Of a DNA stretch of 64,000 nucleotides, positions 47,004 through 59,002 are shown in pieces; position 1 is the first letter of the stretch; every line of letters begins with the position of its first letter. The position numbers and the translations under genes were made by a program. Source of the stretch: Alitta virens (lineage: Eukaryota; Annelida; Polychaeta; Phyllodocida; Nereididae); the NCBI GenBank assembly GCA_932294295.1, contig OW028580.1, positions 13,235,374 to 13,299,373 of the forward strand. Direction: 5' to 3'. The notes under the pieces were generated by a model that was not told the origin of the DNA, made no database searches, and saw only the letters and a list, made by a program, of their open reading frames with translations.

Positions 47004-48749
47004 CTCCACGAGATAGTGTCCAGTGGGGACCGGAAAAATAAAGTAAAATAAGTCAAAATGTGCCACAGACAACAAATCATCAAAATATCTGACAAAGCTA
47101 AACTATGTTATCACTATAGTGACCAACATGACACTCCCATCATTCCTACAAAAAAAGTCAAAACAATATAATATATAGCACCATTCCCACACTATCACCT
47201 GCACATTAAACTGCTTTCCTACATTCCCAACGACCCCACTAACCCAAGCTAACCTATGCAACTATCACACACTGTAATGTATGCTAGATACTAGAAAACT
47301 AAGTCCTAGAGCCTAAATGGTGAGAGTCATGCTACTAAGCATGCTTAATCAAGGAATCGTGTGTTTAAAATTAGAACACCATGCCCAAAACTCATCTGTG
47401 CTGTGTTAAATTTCGGATACAACTATGGCATTGTAATATGCCATAGGATATAGACCAAAATAATGTGAAATGTCATTTTCTATAACTACAAAGTCATCCT
47501 ACACAGTTCTAAGCTATCAATGGCACAGCACAGCATAATTTTGAATACCATTATGACAATTTTTTTACTTTGTCATAGAGAAAAAGCCAAAAAGTCTATA
47601 ACCTACAATAATGACAACAAAACAAAATTATAAGGAAACTAAATAAAAGGGGCCCCAGCAATGGCCCACAACACACGCTCTAGGCTGGAGAATATATTTC
47701 TCTGAGCTACCTAACAATGAACATGGTTATCTATGTCCTATTATAGGAGACCCCTGTGACTTTGACATACTGTAATGCATGCCAGATAAAACCCATGCAA
47801 CTGGGACACGCTGTACTGTGTGCCAGATAAAACCCAGGGATCAGCAACCCGAATATTCTGACTAACCCATGATATTTATGACTGACTGCATCTAGCCCCC
47901 TGCACCACACAAGCATGACCTAACCACCAACCTCAAAATAAGCTGCACTAACCTAAATACCCACTGAAAAAAAAAACCCAAAACCCAGTACTACACCTTC
48001 ATCACCTATATGCTTGTTTCTCTATCATTATCTGCCTAAGCAGATATCCTAAGATATATCAAGCCCAAGGCTCCACACAAGTGCAGAGCACACTTGCTGC
48101 TCAATGACACGTTAGTAAATGCTAAAAACTAAAAGTTGGTTAGAGAGTGGGATAGACAAAATAAAATATAAAGACCCTACTAAAAAGGAGGTGTGTCATT
48201 AAATACAACAAGCGTAGCTTTGATATATATCTAACCCCCACCCAGCTAAGCTAAACTAAAGCTAGAAAACCAGACAGTCAGTCACCCCAGCCCCTTACGC
48301 CTCCCCCCAGGCTATACCATGTCCACCGTCAGGTTGTGCTGTAAACCAGAGCCAGGAAATAAAAGTATAATAAAATAAATAAATATAACTAAATAAAAGC
48401 CTGCAGTACCTAACCTATGAAAACGTAAATTATTATAATGAGTAAGCAAACAAAAACCAAAATAAATGTTTGAAATGAATATTAAATACAAAATAAAAAG
48501 TACCCTATGGTACTATGCTATAATCCTAACTGACAGCTCAAGCTCAAAATGAAATAAATGACAAATAAAGTACAAATAAATGTAAAACGGCTCAAAATAA
48601 AATTTCTATACCCTCTCTATTAAATGCAAATGGGTAGCTCTGAATATGGTATTCCATTAGAAACACACAATTCCTCAATCAATGTCATGTTGGCCAAGAA
48701 GTGAACAAAAAGGCTAGCCTACAAAAGAAAAAAATATATAACCATATAC

Positions 48750-48810
48750 CCAGTAAAACAAAGGAAACGTTAGCACCTGATGCAGCCTTGTTGACCTTTG
48801 AGGGAACCAC
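48750..48810 (-). CDS. Unidentified minus-strand gene, candidate exon E3
   Basis: Acceptor gcttttacag, donor gtatat, 61 nt, just outside the right end of the tandem array. In the E2 main frame it reads WFPQRSTRLHQVLTFPLFYW and ends in phase 0, as E4 needs. In the alternative E2 frame it reads VVPSKVNKAASGANVSFVLL. Which frame is used is unclear. Confidence 0.4.
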
Positions 48811-49420
48811 CTGTAAAAGCATAAAACTTATTTAGGCGTTAGATTACAAATTTTAGTTATGAGTAATAAGAGGATTGTTCAGAAAGTTTTTCCATTTAAA
48901 AAAGATACGAAAAATACAGGCAAGGTTCACTACCAAAAATTAAGAACCGTTTGACAGTCACCATTCTTCTTCTTCTTCAGTTGTTCTCTAAGCTTCCCGG
49001 AGTATCATGCTACAGATATGTCACCATGCGAGTTCTATTCATCTCCATAATAGTTTAATGAAAGTTGAATCCAAGTGATTTGGTGATAATTTGTGATTTA
49101 AAGAGAATAAATATAAATGACTGTTTGGAATTTGTATCTATTTCATGAATCAGTCTGCTACACATGTCTAAAACAGCACTCCTTCATGGCAACAGATGAA
49201 CAAATAAACGACTTAATACTACATATTTTGGCTGATGAACCATATCAGTCAATTACATCTATCTATATAAAAGAAATAGTCACAACTTTCTGAACATCCC
49301 TCTTAAATCCATTACACAGTGCGGGTTTCAAAATGAAATACGTTGTTTAATGGAATACATTTCCTGTCAAATTGCAAACATAAGGTTGCAGATTAACTCA
49401 TCTTACCTCCAGATAAGACC

Positions 49421-49717
49421 CTAGAGGTGGTTCCATGGACAGGACGGCCAATATCGCTCCAAACCCAAAGCTGCGCAGGCGTAAACCACGCCTTCCTTCA
49501 CTTCATCAACGATTCTGTTCCACAGTCCCTTGAGCCGTCCTGCCCATCCAGTAGGGGGCACCCTTTCCACCGGCCTCAGCATAAGCTGCAAAATTTGGAT
49601 CTTCATATACTCTACATCTTCCTCCCACTCCTGAGGAGAAGGCAGGCGCAGGATCTGCCGAACACGCAACGCTTCCAGATTGTGATTCAATGCTGGTCGC
49701 CATCTTGGTAGAATCAT
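49421..49717 (-). CDS. Unidentified minus-strand gene, candidate exon E2 (ends at in-frame TAG)
   Basis: Acceptor catccgcag; the exon runs 49717-49407 with donor gtaaga. In phase with E1 it codes for MILPRWRPALNHNLEALRVR, QILRLPSPQEWEEDVEYMKI, an amphipathic middle, and GLERYWPSCPWNHL, then TAG at 49423-49421, 14 nt before the donor. Downstream E3, E4 and E5 stay in this frame if the TAG is ignored. A second ATG at 49436-49434 (tccATGG) opens another frame, MEPPLGSYLE, into E3. I do not recognise the protein. High GC and codon-like structure support a real coding exon. Confidence 0.55.
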   Translation of the reverse strand: MILPRWRPALNHNLEALRVRQILRLPSPQEWEEDVEYMKIQILQLMLRPVERVPPTGWAGRLKGLWNRIVDEVKEGVVYACAALGLERYWPSCPWNHL

Positions 49718-49719
49718 CT

Positions 49720-51240
49720 GCGGATGGAAAGTCAAGGGTTACATACTGAAGTCTATGTTTTAAAACTATTGAAGTTTTTGTTTATACAATCAATCATACC
49801 CGTCTTCAGTTGTCACCCCAGGTAATTGATAAAAGTGGTCCTTTGAGACAGATGGCTGTTTGATACAGGGCTAGCTGCAGTCAACAGCCACCCGAACTCC
49901 TCACACCGTGATGAAGCCAATTAAATAGGCATATAGGTAATATACATTAGACTGCCAAAAGGCACCACAACATTATTTTAGAAATATTACGACAAAGCAT
50001 GTATATACAGTACTGCGAACGTTCGGATTCGGAAACCACGTGATTTGGTTTAAAGAGTCCAAATTACATTGTGCAAGTCCGTTCCCTATGATTTTTGTTT
50101 GGAAATTGCGGGATTCAGTTTAATGAATTTCGGATTAACGAGGGTCCACTGTTATTAAGCCTATTTCTAGCAAGGCCACCTAACATAGCTATGCAAAAAA
50201 TGGCAGGCTTGCTTTAAGATGAGTCTAAATCTATGAACTTCCGCTTCATCAAATAATTGAAGACCCTTTAGTACCTACAAACATATGTGAAGCATAGCTA
50301 TTTTATTTGAAATTTTCAAACTTTAGGTAAAATGTTACCTGTGCCTTAATAAATGGGACAAGGTCACTCATATTGAGCCAAAGTGTTTGTGTCACCTCAA
50401 GGTACAATCTGATCAAGTTTGGTAGAGCAACTAAAAAAAAGGTGCTGACCGACCAACAAAACAAAAAAGATGGGGGGGGGGGGGGGGGGTTTACTTATCC
50501 AATTAGAAAAAACGCAATCAGAATCAGGTCAGGGCTATATGAAATTGGGTTGGTAAAAAAAATCTAAAAGCAAAAAAAAAAATGTTCACTCTACCTTGTT
50601 ATCTGAAATGCTTACAAGTTCAGATTAATATATTTCAGAAATACCCCCACAATGAAAAATAAAATAAAATAATAGTGTATTTATAGAAAATAAATATTTA
50701 CAAAGGTTTTTATATACGCAGACTTCAAGTTAAAAACAGATATTTTTGTAAATAGGAGAATCTTGATCTTGTTTACTTCAACCGTGGGCTTGATCGGGTA
50801 AAATAATTACATGACGTCATCATTGACCCAGGCCAGGGAGGATACCAGTGGCGCCCCTGGTGGTGAAAAGATGTTGCGCGTTTTAAAATTTGACTTTTGG
50901 GCCTAATACTTGTAAACTCTTTGTAGAGTTCTAAAATTGGCAATATTTAGAAAAAATACTGTCGACCAATGTAGATGAATAAAATATTCTTCATTCTCAA
51001 CAAACTTAAATGTCAGAAACTGATTTTACAAAGTTGTTATGAAAACACACTGTCACTGACTCGACTGAGTAGGTAAATTATCTTAAAAAATTAAAAGATA
51101 TGAATTGATTCTGTTGAGTAAGAAATGCAGTTTGTCAATAAACATGAAACTAACTGAGGATTAATAAAAATTACAGGATTTCTAAATAATGCAATTATTA
51201 ATGGTGTCAATTTGATTTTGAAGAAATTTTCAAAACTTAC
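49720..51240. other. Intron between E1 and E2
   Basis: No coding signal. Contains a pogo-like MITE (50008-50151), a poly-G run near 50472, and a strong single CTCF-like site, gtggcgcccctggtgg, at about 50849. Confidence 0.45.
50008..50151. mobile_element. pogo/Tigger-like MITE, 144 bp
   Basis: The right end, attaacgagggtccactg, reads on the other strand as CAGTGGACCCTCGTTAAT, a pogo/Tigger-type terminus. The left end begins cagtactgcgaacgttcgga and pairs imperfectly with it. The left flank is TA; the right flank is TT (mutated). Confidence 0.55.
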
Positions 51241-51384
51241 TCCACGAAGTCTTGGAGAGAGGCGCTCATGTCGGATGTTTGTTTCCACGACCTCGCTCGG
51301 ATGCAGAGGCCGTGGACACCCCCACACTGCCCTGTGGCGCCAAAACGCAGGGTCCATCCATGCAATATTTGTCATATGATTCAT
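51241..51384 (-). CDS. Unidentified minus-strand gene, candidate first coding exon E1
   Basis: Starts MNHMTNIAWMDPAFWRHRAV, continues WGCPRPLHPSEVVETNIRHE and RLSPRLRG (48 codons), and ends at a strong donor (gtaagt), phase 0, matching E2. Upstream is a GC-rich block with a CRE. There is no family recognition. Tryptophan and arginine are abundant. A mitochondrial targeting role is possible but unproven. Confidence 0.5.
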
Positions 51385-51500
51385 AGTTTCTTCTCTGATC
51401 TCCGTAAATCGAAAGTGACGGTTTGATTGTAAACAAAGCTGACGTCACTATCCAGGTGGCGCCATCGTTGAAAACGACAACGGCGCCCCTGGATGCCGTT
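51385..51500 (-). promoter_or_regulatory. Candidate promoter with CRE upstream of E1
   Basis: A GC-rich block in AT-rich DNA contains the perfect CRE palindrome TGACGTCA (51440-51447) and, on the minus strand, cgatggcgccacc (YY1-like). It lies directly upstream of the E1 start codon. Confidence 0.5.
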
Positions 51501-51966
51501 TCGGTTACTACTAGATCCCAATGATGTCCAAAGCCACAGCAAGGTCAATTATAACCAGGGTTTAAAGAAACTAAGCAACAGGGAAATGCCAAAAATTGGA
51601 TTTCGGATTATTTACAAACTATTTGTAGGGGTGAGGGAACAAAATGCAACGCCATCATGTAGGTACAAACCATAAAAAAATCGGGGCATTGATATTTATG
51701 TTTTCTGCAGTTGGATATTTGATATTCGTGAAGTTTGTTGGATATTGGATATTCGTATAATTTAAGTCCAAAACATAGGCTACTGCAGCAGCATACCCTC
51801 GGCAAATTTGCAAAAATAAGCAACGAATTCTGGCCACTGCTTTCCCCTTTCTCAACTTTAATTAGACCTCTAAATCACTCACTCCCTTTCACTAGTTTTG
51901 AAAACCTTTTGACAGTATTGCTACTGTTTTGCAAAAAAGTATGGTTAAGCTATAAGATAAAGTAAA

Positions 51967-52036
51967 TATCTTATCTTATCTTATCTTATCTTATCTTATC
52001 TTATCTTATCTTATCTTATCTTATCTTATCTTATCT
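51967..52036. repeat. (TATCT)n pentanucleotide repeat
   Basis: Fourteen or so uninterrupted copies of tatct. Confidence 0.97.
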
Positions 52037-52237
52037 TCTGGTACTAGTGGTATATGTGAATTGTAGGTTGAGTTCACAACAGGTGTTGGGTCACTTTAAC
52101 CTTTGTGTAAACAAAGAATTCTACAGAGAGCAGACTGATATTGAGAGATGCATTTACATAATATTTATTGTTTTCAAAAGAATTCATTTGTCTTTGTACC
52201 CATATTAGACAAAGCATTGTCAACAAAATAGTTAGTA

Positions 52238-53179
52238 CAGGGTGCGGCATAAAAACTTGCACCTACAGCTACTGCTACCTCTTCTGTTATTATCTCAAGT
52301 GATAATCATCACATGCAGCTGCAGTCATACACACGAAAGTAATTATAGTCCTACATTATCTTTATTAATATATTTTAATGTTTCCTCACAAATTATTGAT
52401 AATATGGATCTAAATATAGCACATGCATACTTATCACACCTTCGGGTCATTTTCACCTCGGCCTTTGCTATACAAGCACTAGATTATGTCACTGATCATA
52501 CAGATGTGTTAAAGTCACCTTTGTTGACCTTTGCCAACCTTTGCCACCAAAAACAGGACAAATAGACTCATTTTTAATAAGAAGGTAGACCATTGACACC
52601 TTTGAGGTGGAAAGTGCCATTTTGGATTCTGATCAATTTTCTGTCTTTTCTGTCTTATTAACTGGCCCATCTTCCTGAAAATCATTCATGAGATTTTTTC
52701 TAGATTAATTGTAGATTCAAAAAGTCCCTCTGGAATACCATTATATATCTCTGTTTTAACTTTATGACCTTGCTGGATCAAAACTGAAACCAACCTCTTT
52801 ATCATCTAATACCATAATATACATATGCATATATAGAAAACAGTGAAGGAGGATTCTCTGCAAATATTATATTTTAGGCGGTTTCAGAGGTATATCTCTA
52901 ATTTGTTAACTTTTCTTCAACTAGAGACACCATGCAAGCAGACAGATGTCTGACTTCTGTGACATGTGTCTCTCAGAACAAGCCTTGCAGCATGCACCCT
53001 CTCAATAATTCAGACACTCATATTGTCTGACATTACAAGATAAAAAATATCACAATGACCAATTGCTTATACCCCTGACTAAATGTGGCATAACTTTAAA
53101 AGACCTCATAAGCATTTGAGTAACCTAGAGCTATCCCGAAAGAGGAGAAGCCCAGTGCAAGTTTTTAGGCCGCACCCTG
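52238..53179. mobile_element. 942-bp mariner-like non-autonomous element
   Basis: The 25-bp terminal inverted repeats have one mismatch: CAGGGTGCGGCATAAAAACT onward, against the right end read in reverse, CAGGGTGCGGCCTAAAAACT. Both continue TGCAC. TA target duplications lie at 52236-52237 and 53180-53181. I see no transposase motif in the interior, so it is non-autonomous or decayed. Confidence 0.88.
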
Positions 53180-53843
53180 TATGTAGTGGAAAAACAGAAG
53201 AAGCTAAAACACTGCACAGATACACAACCGCTTATCTCTCAGATTGCTTTAAATGGTAATAACAAGGTTTGTTCTATAAATATCTCTAAGAAGATTTTTA
53301 CTATCAATAAATGTACATGTTTCATTTAAATGATTTTAAAAGTTTTTACCGAAATTGATTAGACTTCATATCCATAATATTAGTCAAAATATGGTCAATA
53401 GAATATTAGGTGGTTTAAAAAATGCAGCGGCATAATAGGACCACGGAGACATCCTAGGACCACTGCACTTCAATAAGTTATTCAATCCTCAAGATCATCC
53501 GACCAAGTAAAGTTGATCAATTTCAGAACGAACAATTTTATTAAATAAGTAAACTTTTACATTTCAAATGTAAAGCAAACATTAATAACATTACATAAGA
53601 CAAACAGTCTTAATTAATAGCAAGGTTGATTTTACTGGAGATTTGTTAATTATTGTGTAATAAAGATCAGTCCAATTGCTAGTTTCGTTACAAACCTTTT
53701 TTTTGGTATTGTCCATTGACCAAAGGAACATGCATGTGCAGTTTCATTGAAATTGATGCATTTCTACCTGTAACACAACTCCTGTGAAGTTTTACACTAG
53801 TTTATCAAGGATTTACAATTTTTATTCACATCAGAGCGGGGTT

Positions 53844-54013
53844 CAGTGGTATAAAACAATTACACAATAGTTACATTGTGAGACATGAGATATGTACACC
53901 CTCAAATGTCATATGCAACACGGCCTATCGGCCTCATTGTACATTGACATTTTCGGGTGTACATATCTTCATGTCTCACATGTACCATTGTATAATTGCA
54001 TAATTTACTGCTG
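53844..54013. mobile_element. 170-bp foldback element
   Basis: The arms pair over about 65 bp imperfectly, with a central match gagacatgagatatgtacac against gtgtacatatcttcatgtctc. Ends CAG and CTG. No clear target duplication. Confidence 0.7.
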
Positions 54014-54150
54014 TCAAAATGTATAAAAGTTCATAAAATTTGATAGTTAGTCAAACTGTAAAAAGACTAAAACTCTACCTAGAGAGACTTTTAGTGCATA
54101 ATTTAATCCAAACTCCATTTACAAAGAAAAAACTAAGAAAAAAAAGTTAC

Positions 54151-54186
54151 CTCTGGATTCACGACATTAACTTTATTCTTCCGTAG
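54151..54186 (-). CDS. Candidate 36-nt exon, unassigned
   Basis: Minus strand: acceptor ccttattgcag, exon reading LRKNKVNVVNPE in phase 0, donor gtaact. Both splice sites look good, but I could not find the neighbouring exons. It may belong to a further upstream start of the minus-strand gene or be chance. Confidence 0.3.
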
Positions 54187-54189
54187 CTG

Positions 54190-57100
54190 CAATAAGGAAT
54201 GAAGACTTGTAAAATTATCAGTTGTAAAAGCCCAAATTATACTATTGAAATGCAGTGGCACTCCAATAGATTCCAATGCATGGATTACTGATTAGTCGAC
54301 TTCACGGTGTCACAAAAGTATGATCCCTGATGGAAAAAGCTACCTTTAAGTAGACGGTCCATTAACCAGTGTATCATCGACATTTACCTGCTAAAATATT
54401 TTTTGAGTTCTTGTTATTCAAACGAATTTCCAGTATTTTTAATTTAATTTTAAGTATAGTTAAATAAACTAATTAATTCACTAAAATGCACATTATATAA
54501 TAATACGTGTAATTCCCAGGTTGGTTTGGTCAAGTCGCTAGGTAATAAATATTACCAGAATGACCTGTCAAATGTTGTTGCATAGAAACATGGGAATTAA
54601 GAAAAATTCTTCTAGGCCTAATGAAGATTGAAAATAACTTGGTTTAAATTACATTTATTAAATTCTGATTAATAGTCAGTAGGCAATCTGAGGCAATCTG
54701 CTTTCAGGTGTTGCCGCCTTATCTGTAGGCCAATATCATTCGTTTCGATATAATCCGATTAATCATTCAAACAAAACTGGAGAGCGCTTCCTGTTTAGTC
54801 GTTCGCTCTCATTTCTTCACCCAACCACCCACCCCTTTTTATAGATATTATAATAAAGAATTGATCATTTCTCCTAAATATCGATGTATTAGCTTCAATT
54901 TCAATTGCAAGTATCATTTCTATTTAATTACAGAGCTTGACTCAGTACAGTTTGTATTCATAATTGTATGAGTAATTCTTGTTCCAATTATGTTTGCATG
55001 TTTGATATTATAAGGGGCTGCTACCACAAAAGCAACCACTTGAGTTGTGTTGCTGGTTTGTGGCACTTTATTTTGTATGTCTGAGTGAATGTTGTGTAGC
55101 CAATAAATGGTTCATTTGTCCACACTTAATCTTTGTCCTAGTTGTTTCTGATTATTAATGTCAAACTGATGTGAATTGGAAGCAGCCGCTATACAGCTGA
55201 GGATAAACATTTTCAGACACTTGCTATGGGATGGGCCTTATATGGTGCCAGTGGTGCTTTTTCGACCTTGTGTGTGATTATTGGTTTTATTGCCCTTGGA
55301 AGGCTTGGATATAGTTTTACAATGAGCTGCACATCTTTCAGTTTGCCCTCTAGTTTTCTATTTGCCCGTTTGCATATCAAAAACGTGTCTGTTTTAGACC
55401 CTATACTGACGTCGGTAGTGACAGCAGCTTTCTTAAAACCTCAGGTACCAGACGACGGGAAGACTCTGCTCTGCCTGAACTGCTGACTGTCGGTAGTTGC
55501 TGAATTTGGGCAAATTAATGACAGCTACATTTCCAGCAATAAGGGTTTTCATAGACCTGTCGATGTCAGTACAGTGTATTATAACAATACCATACCACTG
55601 CTGACTGTCTGTAGTCTCTACAATTTGTTGTTAATGACATCAGCCATATTCAGTAAAATACAGTGGCTTTGCAAGCACACAGAGCTATTACTTACTGACA
55701 TTGGGATAAAACATTAATTGCCCCGCAACTGATGTCGGCAAGACTTAGGACCAGTGAACAAAATTGGAACAATATGTTTTCTGATAGGATTCTGATCTTT
55801 CCATCATTATATATTAAATTAATATAATAATTCCAAAACTGTTTAAAACAGCAGATATGCAGCTGAAAAATGCTACACTGAACCTGCCAATTTATATTCA
55901 CAATTCACTGGCACGGGCGATCTAGGTACAATCTACGAGGGATCTACGAGTGCCTGATGGATGCCGTTCGGCGACCATTTGACGTATAAAGAATTTATAT
56001 GTGATTAACAGAACCACGAGTGAGCCTGTATACACTGACATGACCATTGTGTAAGGATATATTTTCAGGAGAGTAAATATATATATGTGAATGGTCCCTA
56101 AAATATTATTTACAAAAAAAAGGTGAAATACAGTCAAAAACCAACCAAAATCAACATTTTTTAATATATCCGCCAACTTTGGCCATGGCTGTAGATGACA
56201 GGTTGGCGTAGATTTTGAGTCTGCTGAGCGGTTGCTGAGGAAAATGAGCAAATTCATCAAATATTATGATTTGCCGCATATTGAATGGACCACATGTCCC
56301 TTCAGTAATTTGTGTGTGATACCGAAAGTGGTTTTAATTTGGATTTAGATATGTTTTAATATTCTATGTACACCAGATCAGGAGAGCAAAGCTCAGGTTC
56401 CCGACCTATCTTATCTAGCTGACTAAAAGTTCTACATTTGAGCTCCAATATTTACTCCACAAATGTCGTCTGCATTTTCGAAGCGAGGGGAAGCGTGATT
56501 AGGGAGCGTACATTTAATGAAAATACATCAATTTATTTATTTCATCATGGACATGAGCTTTTTGTTTTTACCAGAGATTCCGTTAGATGCAGGTAAATAA
56601 AGAGTAAATAAAAAGCACAAACAAAGTTAAGTGGTTTCCCACCAAGATTTTGAGATATTCTGGAATATTATGAATAACTGACTACTCCCTTGAGCCAAAT
56701 CTACAAGGTAAAAAATGGTCGTTGCAATGCCTAGCACATCGTGAATGCAAATGACGGGTGTCTGCTGCCGTTCTAAACTGGGAAATGTCAGTAATCTGAG
56801 AGGAATGACAGACCTTTGAACTGGTGCACATTTAGGCCCACTACAAATTTCACTCAAAGATAGGCCTAGTGAGGCACCTCTGTTCCACACCTAATAGAGT
56901 CTTTTCACTGAATTCAGCAAGACATAAGTCTTTCCTCTCCTCTTATTACTCATTTTGCTTTTCAGACACAGTAGGTAATAACTAACTGATTCCATAAATA
57001 TAACTTTCTCTGGAAAATAACAAACATCAACTAAATGGTAAAGTGTCAAATATACATTAAAATGCACTAAAAATACTGCTGCTAGGATGCACTTCGCTTC

Positions 57101-58250
57101 AGTCAATCACAGCCAAGAGCGGGAACTTTTTCAGCCAATAGCATTGCAGTATTCTGTTTTGGCCACCTGGTGGAAATACAGAGAACCTTCCGTGAAAATC
57201 CACTATTCTACACCAACCTGCAGAGGCTTTGAGTTTGATGCACCCTTCTCACTGCTAACGTCATCTTGTAAAGATCATCAAAACTTTGGTACTGTTAGAG
57301 CCTGAAAGTTATGACTCCCATAGTAAGCATATTCCAATCTATCAAGCTGTTAAGTTGTACATTGTTACTGTCATCTGTAAATGTAATGACGTCACTCAGA
57401 CCTGGACAACCTTAATTAGGTTTGGCTGAGAATGATTCTGGCTGTAGCTATTTTTCATAGAGTCTAAAGCATGTAATGCTGATCAGTGTTCACAAGCATA
57501 AATTACTGATCTCACAACTTTATCTGATATATATAATATTAGATGGAGTGCCGAAGTCGGTGAACAATAATTTAGGCCTGTGGTTGGGTAACGCAGTGGT
57601 TAACCACTAGCGAGCTCATTTAAGTCAGATTATTCTGGGTTCCATTCCATGTCAGCACACAGTGCTCCTGAACAAACTTCAGGGTTAATATGTATTTCAT
57701 GAAACTGCACAATCATTTTTAAGGGATAAAAGAAACAATCTGTCAAATTTTGTTTTATTACATGTCTTTCCATACATTGGCCTAGCATGCAATATAATAT
57801 GACCTATATGTAGTTTTGCTTGCTATCCAATGGACCTAGCACTGATTTCAGATGCTGGCCTTACTAAATAGGTTATATTATGTAGTTTTGAATTATGTAA
57901 CTCTTTCCTTACAAGGGACGGGGATGGGTTGATAGATATAGGCCTACATGTATATGATGCCAACAGTTCTAGTGTCTTTTGATTGTGTTTTTTTATTAAA
58001 AAAATATAATTCCTATTTTACTAGTGCCTATTGGTTAGGCCTTACATGATGCTTTAAACAGCAATGGTAATAAAATAAATCAGTCATGGGCACCTTAAGA
58101 AATTTCCCTCATTATCAGATTTATGAATATATGCTGAAACATCAATCAGAGGTCTGACAGTGTTTCACTTTCTAGCACTAGTGCAACCCATTTCATAGCC
58201 AACGAAACAAACAATGCCATATATGACATCACACACGTGGATCATTAGGT
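54190..58250. other. No supported gene
   Basis: AT-rich. Open frames at 55226-55486 (plus), 55922-56260 and 56627-57106 (minus) show no domain. A tRNA-like SINE head sits near 57585-57670 (gggtaacgcagtggttaacc, then ctgggttccattccatg). A CTCF-like ggccacctggtgg is at about 57160, next to CCAAT motifs. Confidence 0.4.
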
Positions 58251-58261
58251 TCCAACGGAAG

Positions 58262-58269
58262 TGACGTCA
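58262..58269. promoter_or_regulatory. CRE palindrome in a CpG-rich block
   Basis: TGACGTCA preceded by cggaag (ETS-like) inside a GC-rich stretch of about 100 bp. Candidate promoter of either strand. Confidence 0.35.
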
Positions 58270-58274
58270 CTGTG

Positions 58275-58418
58275 ATGGCACGTGACGGGGATGTTGCCTC
58301 GCGGAGCACCTGCCCGAATACCTCGTTACCTCCAAAGACAGATGCTCCGACTTCCCCACTACAAAGATATATCGTGAGAAATGTCTCCGATCAAACATTT
58401 AAAGGAAATTTTGCCTGA
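58275..58418 (+). CDS. Short ORF downstream of the CRE block
   Basis: ATG in a fair context (tgtgATGG), 47 codons beginning MARDGDVASRSTCPNTSLPP. A potential donor (gtgaga) lies at about 58373, so it might be a first coding exon. No family recognised and no downstream exon found. Confidence 0.22.
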   Translation: MARDGDVASRSTCPNTSLPPKTDAPTSPLQRYIVRNVSDQTFKGNFA

Positions 58419-58906
58419 TATAAAATGAAACGGGGTCCCACACACAGCCATTAGAAGACAAACGCCCCAGAACAGCAGGCATTGTTGCAGTTGATTGCTG
58501 ATTAGGCAGAGTTTCACTTATATAAGGTTAGTTGATCACTTTTAATAAGTTTATTACAAAATGTACATAATTTATTCATAACTTATAAATCACAAATATT
58601 TATGGCGATTAAGAATGGGAAAAAAGGAAATAAGTCCATATACAGATAAACTGTAAAAATTTATCCTGGTAGGACAATTAGGGAATGTAATTAACTGCAA
58701 ACATTATAGACAATTTCTTACATGAGCTTTAATGCTGCACATATTCCATTCAATAATATAGTATAATCTTTTACTAAAACTATGAACAAAGACAAACGTT
58801 GCACTTTTGATAATGAAAACATATTTTAGGACATTATGAATCTGAAAACATTTGGAGCCAACAATAGTCTAAAAAAACCCAATTGCCCTCTGTCTAAAGA
58901 AGGGCA

Positions 58907-59002
58907 CCAGACAGCATTCCAAATCGGGCCAGTGTTGTTTCTACATCGTTTTGACGTTGCCGACATAGCGCCAATTTCAATATGATTTGGAATGCTATCT
59001 GG
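58907..59002. mobile_element. 96-bp foldback element
   Basis: 19-bp arms: CCAGACAGCATTCCAAATC (58907-58925) and its near-perfect reverse complement (58984-59002). The interior contains tacatcgttttgacgttgcc. Confidence 0.7.

Larger units (their letters stand above)
34909..48716. repeat. 13.8-kb tandem array of about 3-kb units in a dimeric higher-order repeat
   Basis: The anchor agtgaccaacatgac recurs at 34941, 38077, 41032, 44165 and 47118, giving unit lengths of 3136, 2955, 3133 and 2953 bp. Units alternate between two types, A and B. A matches A and B matches B at about 6,087 bp with almost no differences, while A and B differ more. The A type has an extra tandem copy of a segment of about 91 bp (near 36613 and 36704). 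The last unit stops at 48716, before its subrepeat block. There is no transposon coding capacity. It lies between candidate exons E3 and E4 of the minus-strand gene. Confidence 0.95.

Noticed and set aside
35554..47916. Five identical 61-codon minus-strand ORFs
   Set aside because: They recur only because the DNA repeats. The frame contains an internal duplication of the phrase gggttttatctggca and no protein-like conservation can be tested.
55922..56260. Hydrophobic 112-codon minus-strand ORF
   Set aside because: AT-rich composition explains the hydrophobic residues; no splice context or family motif.
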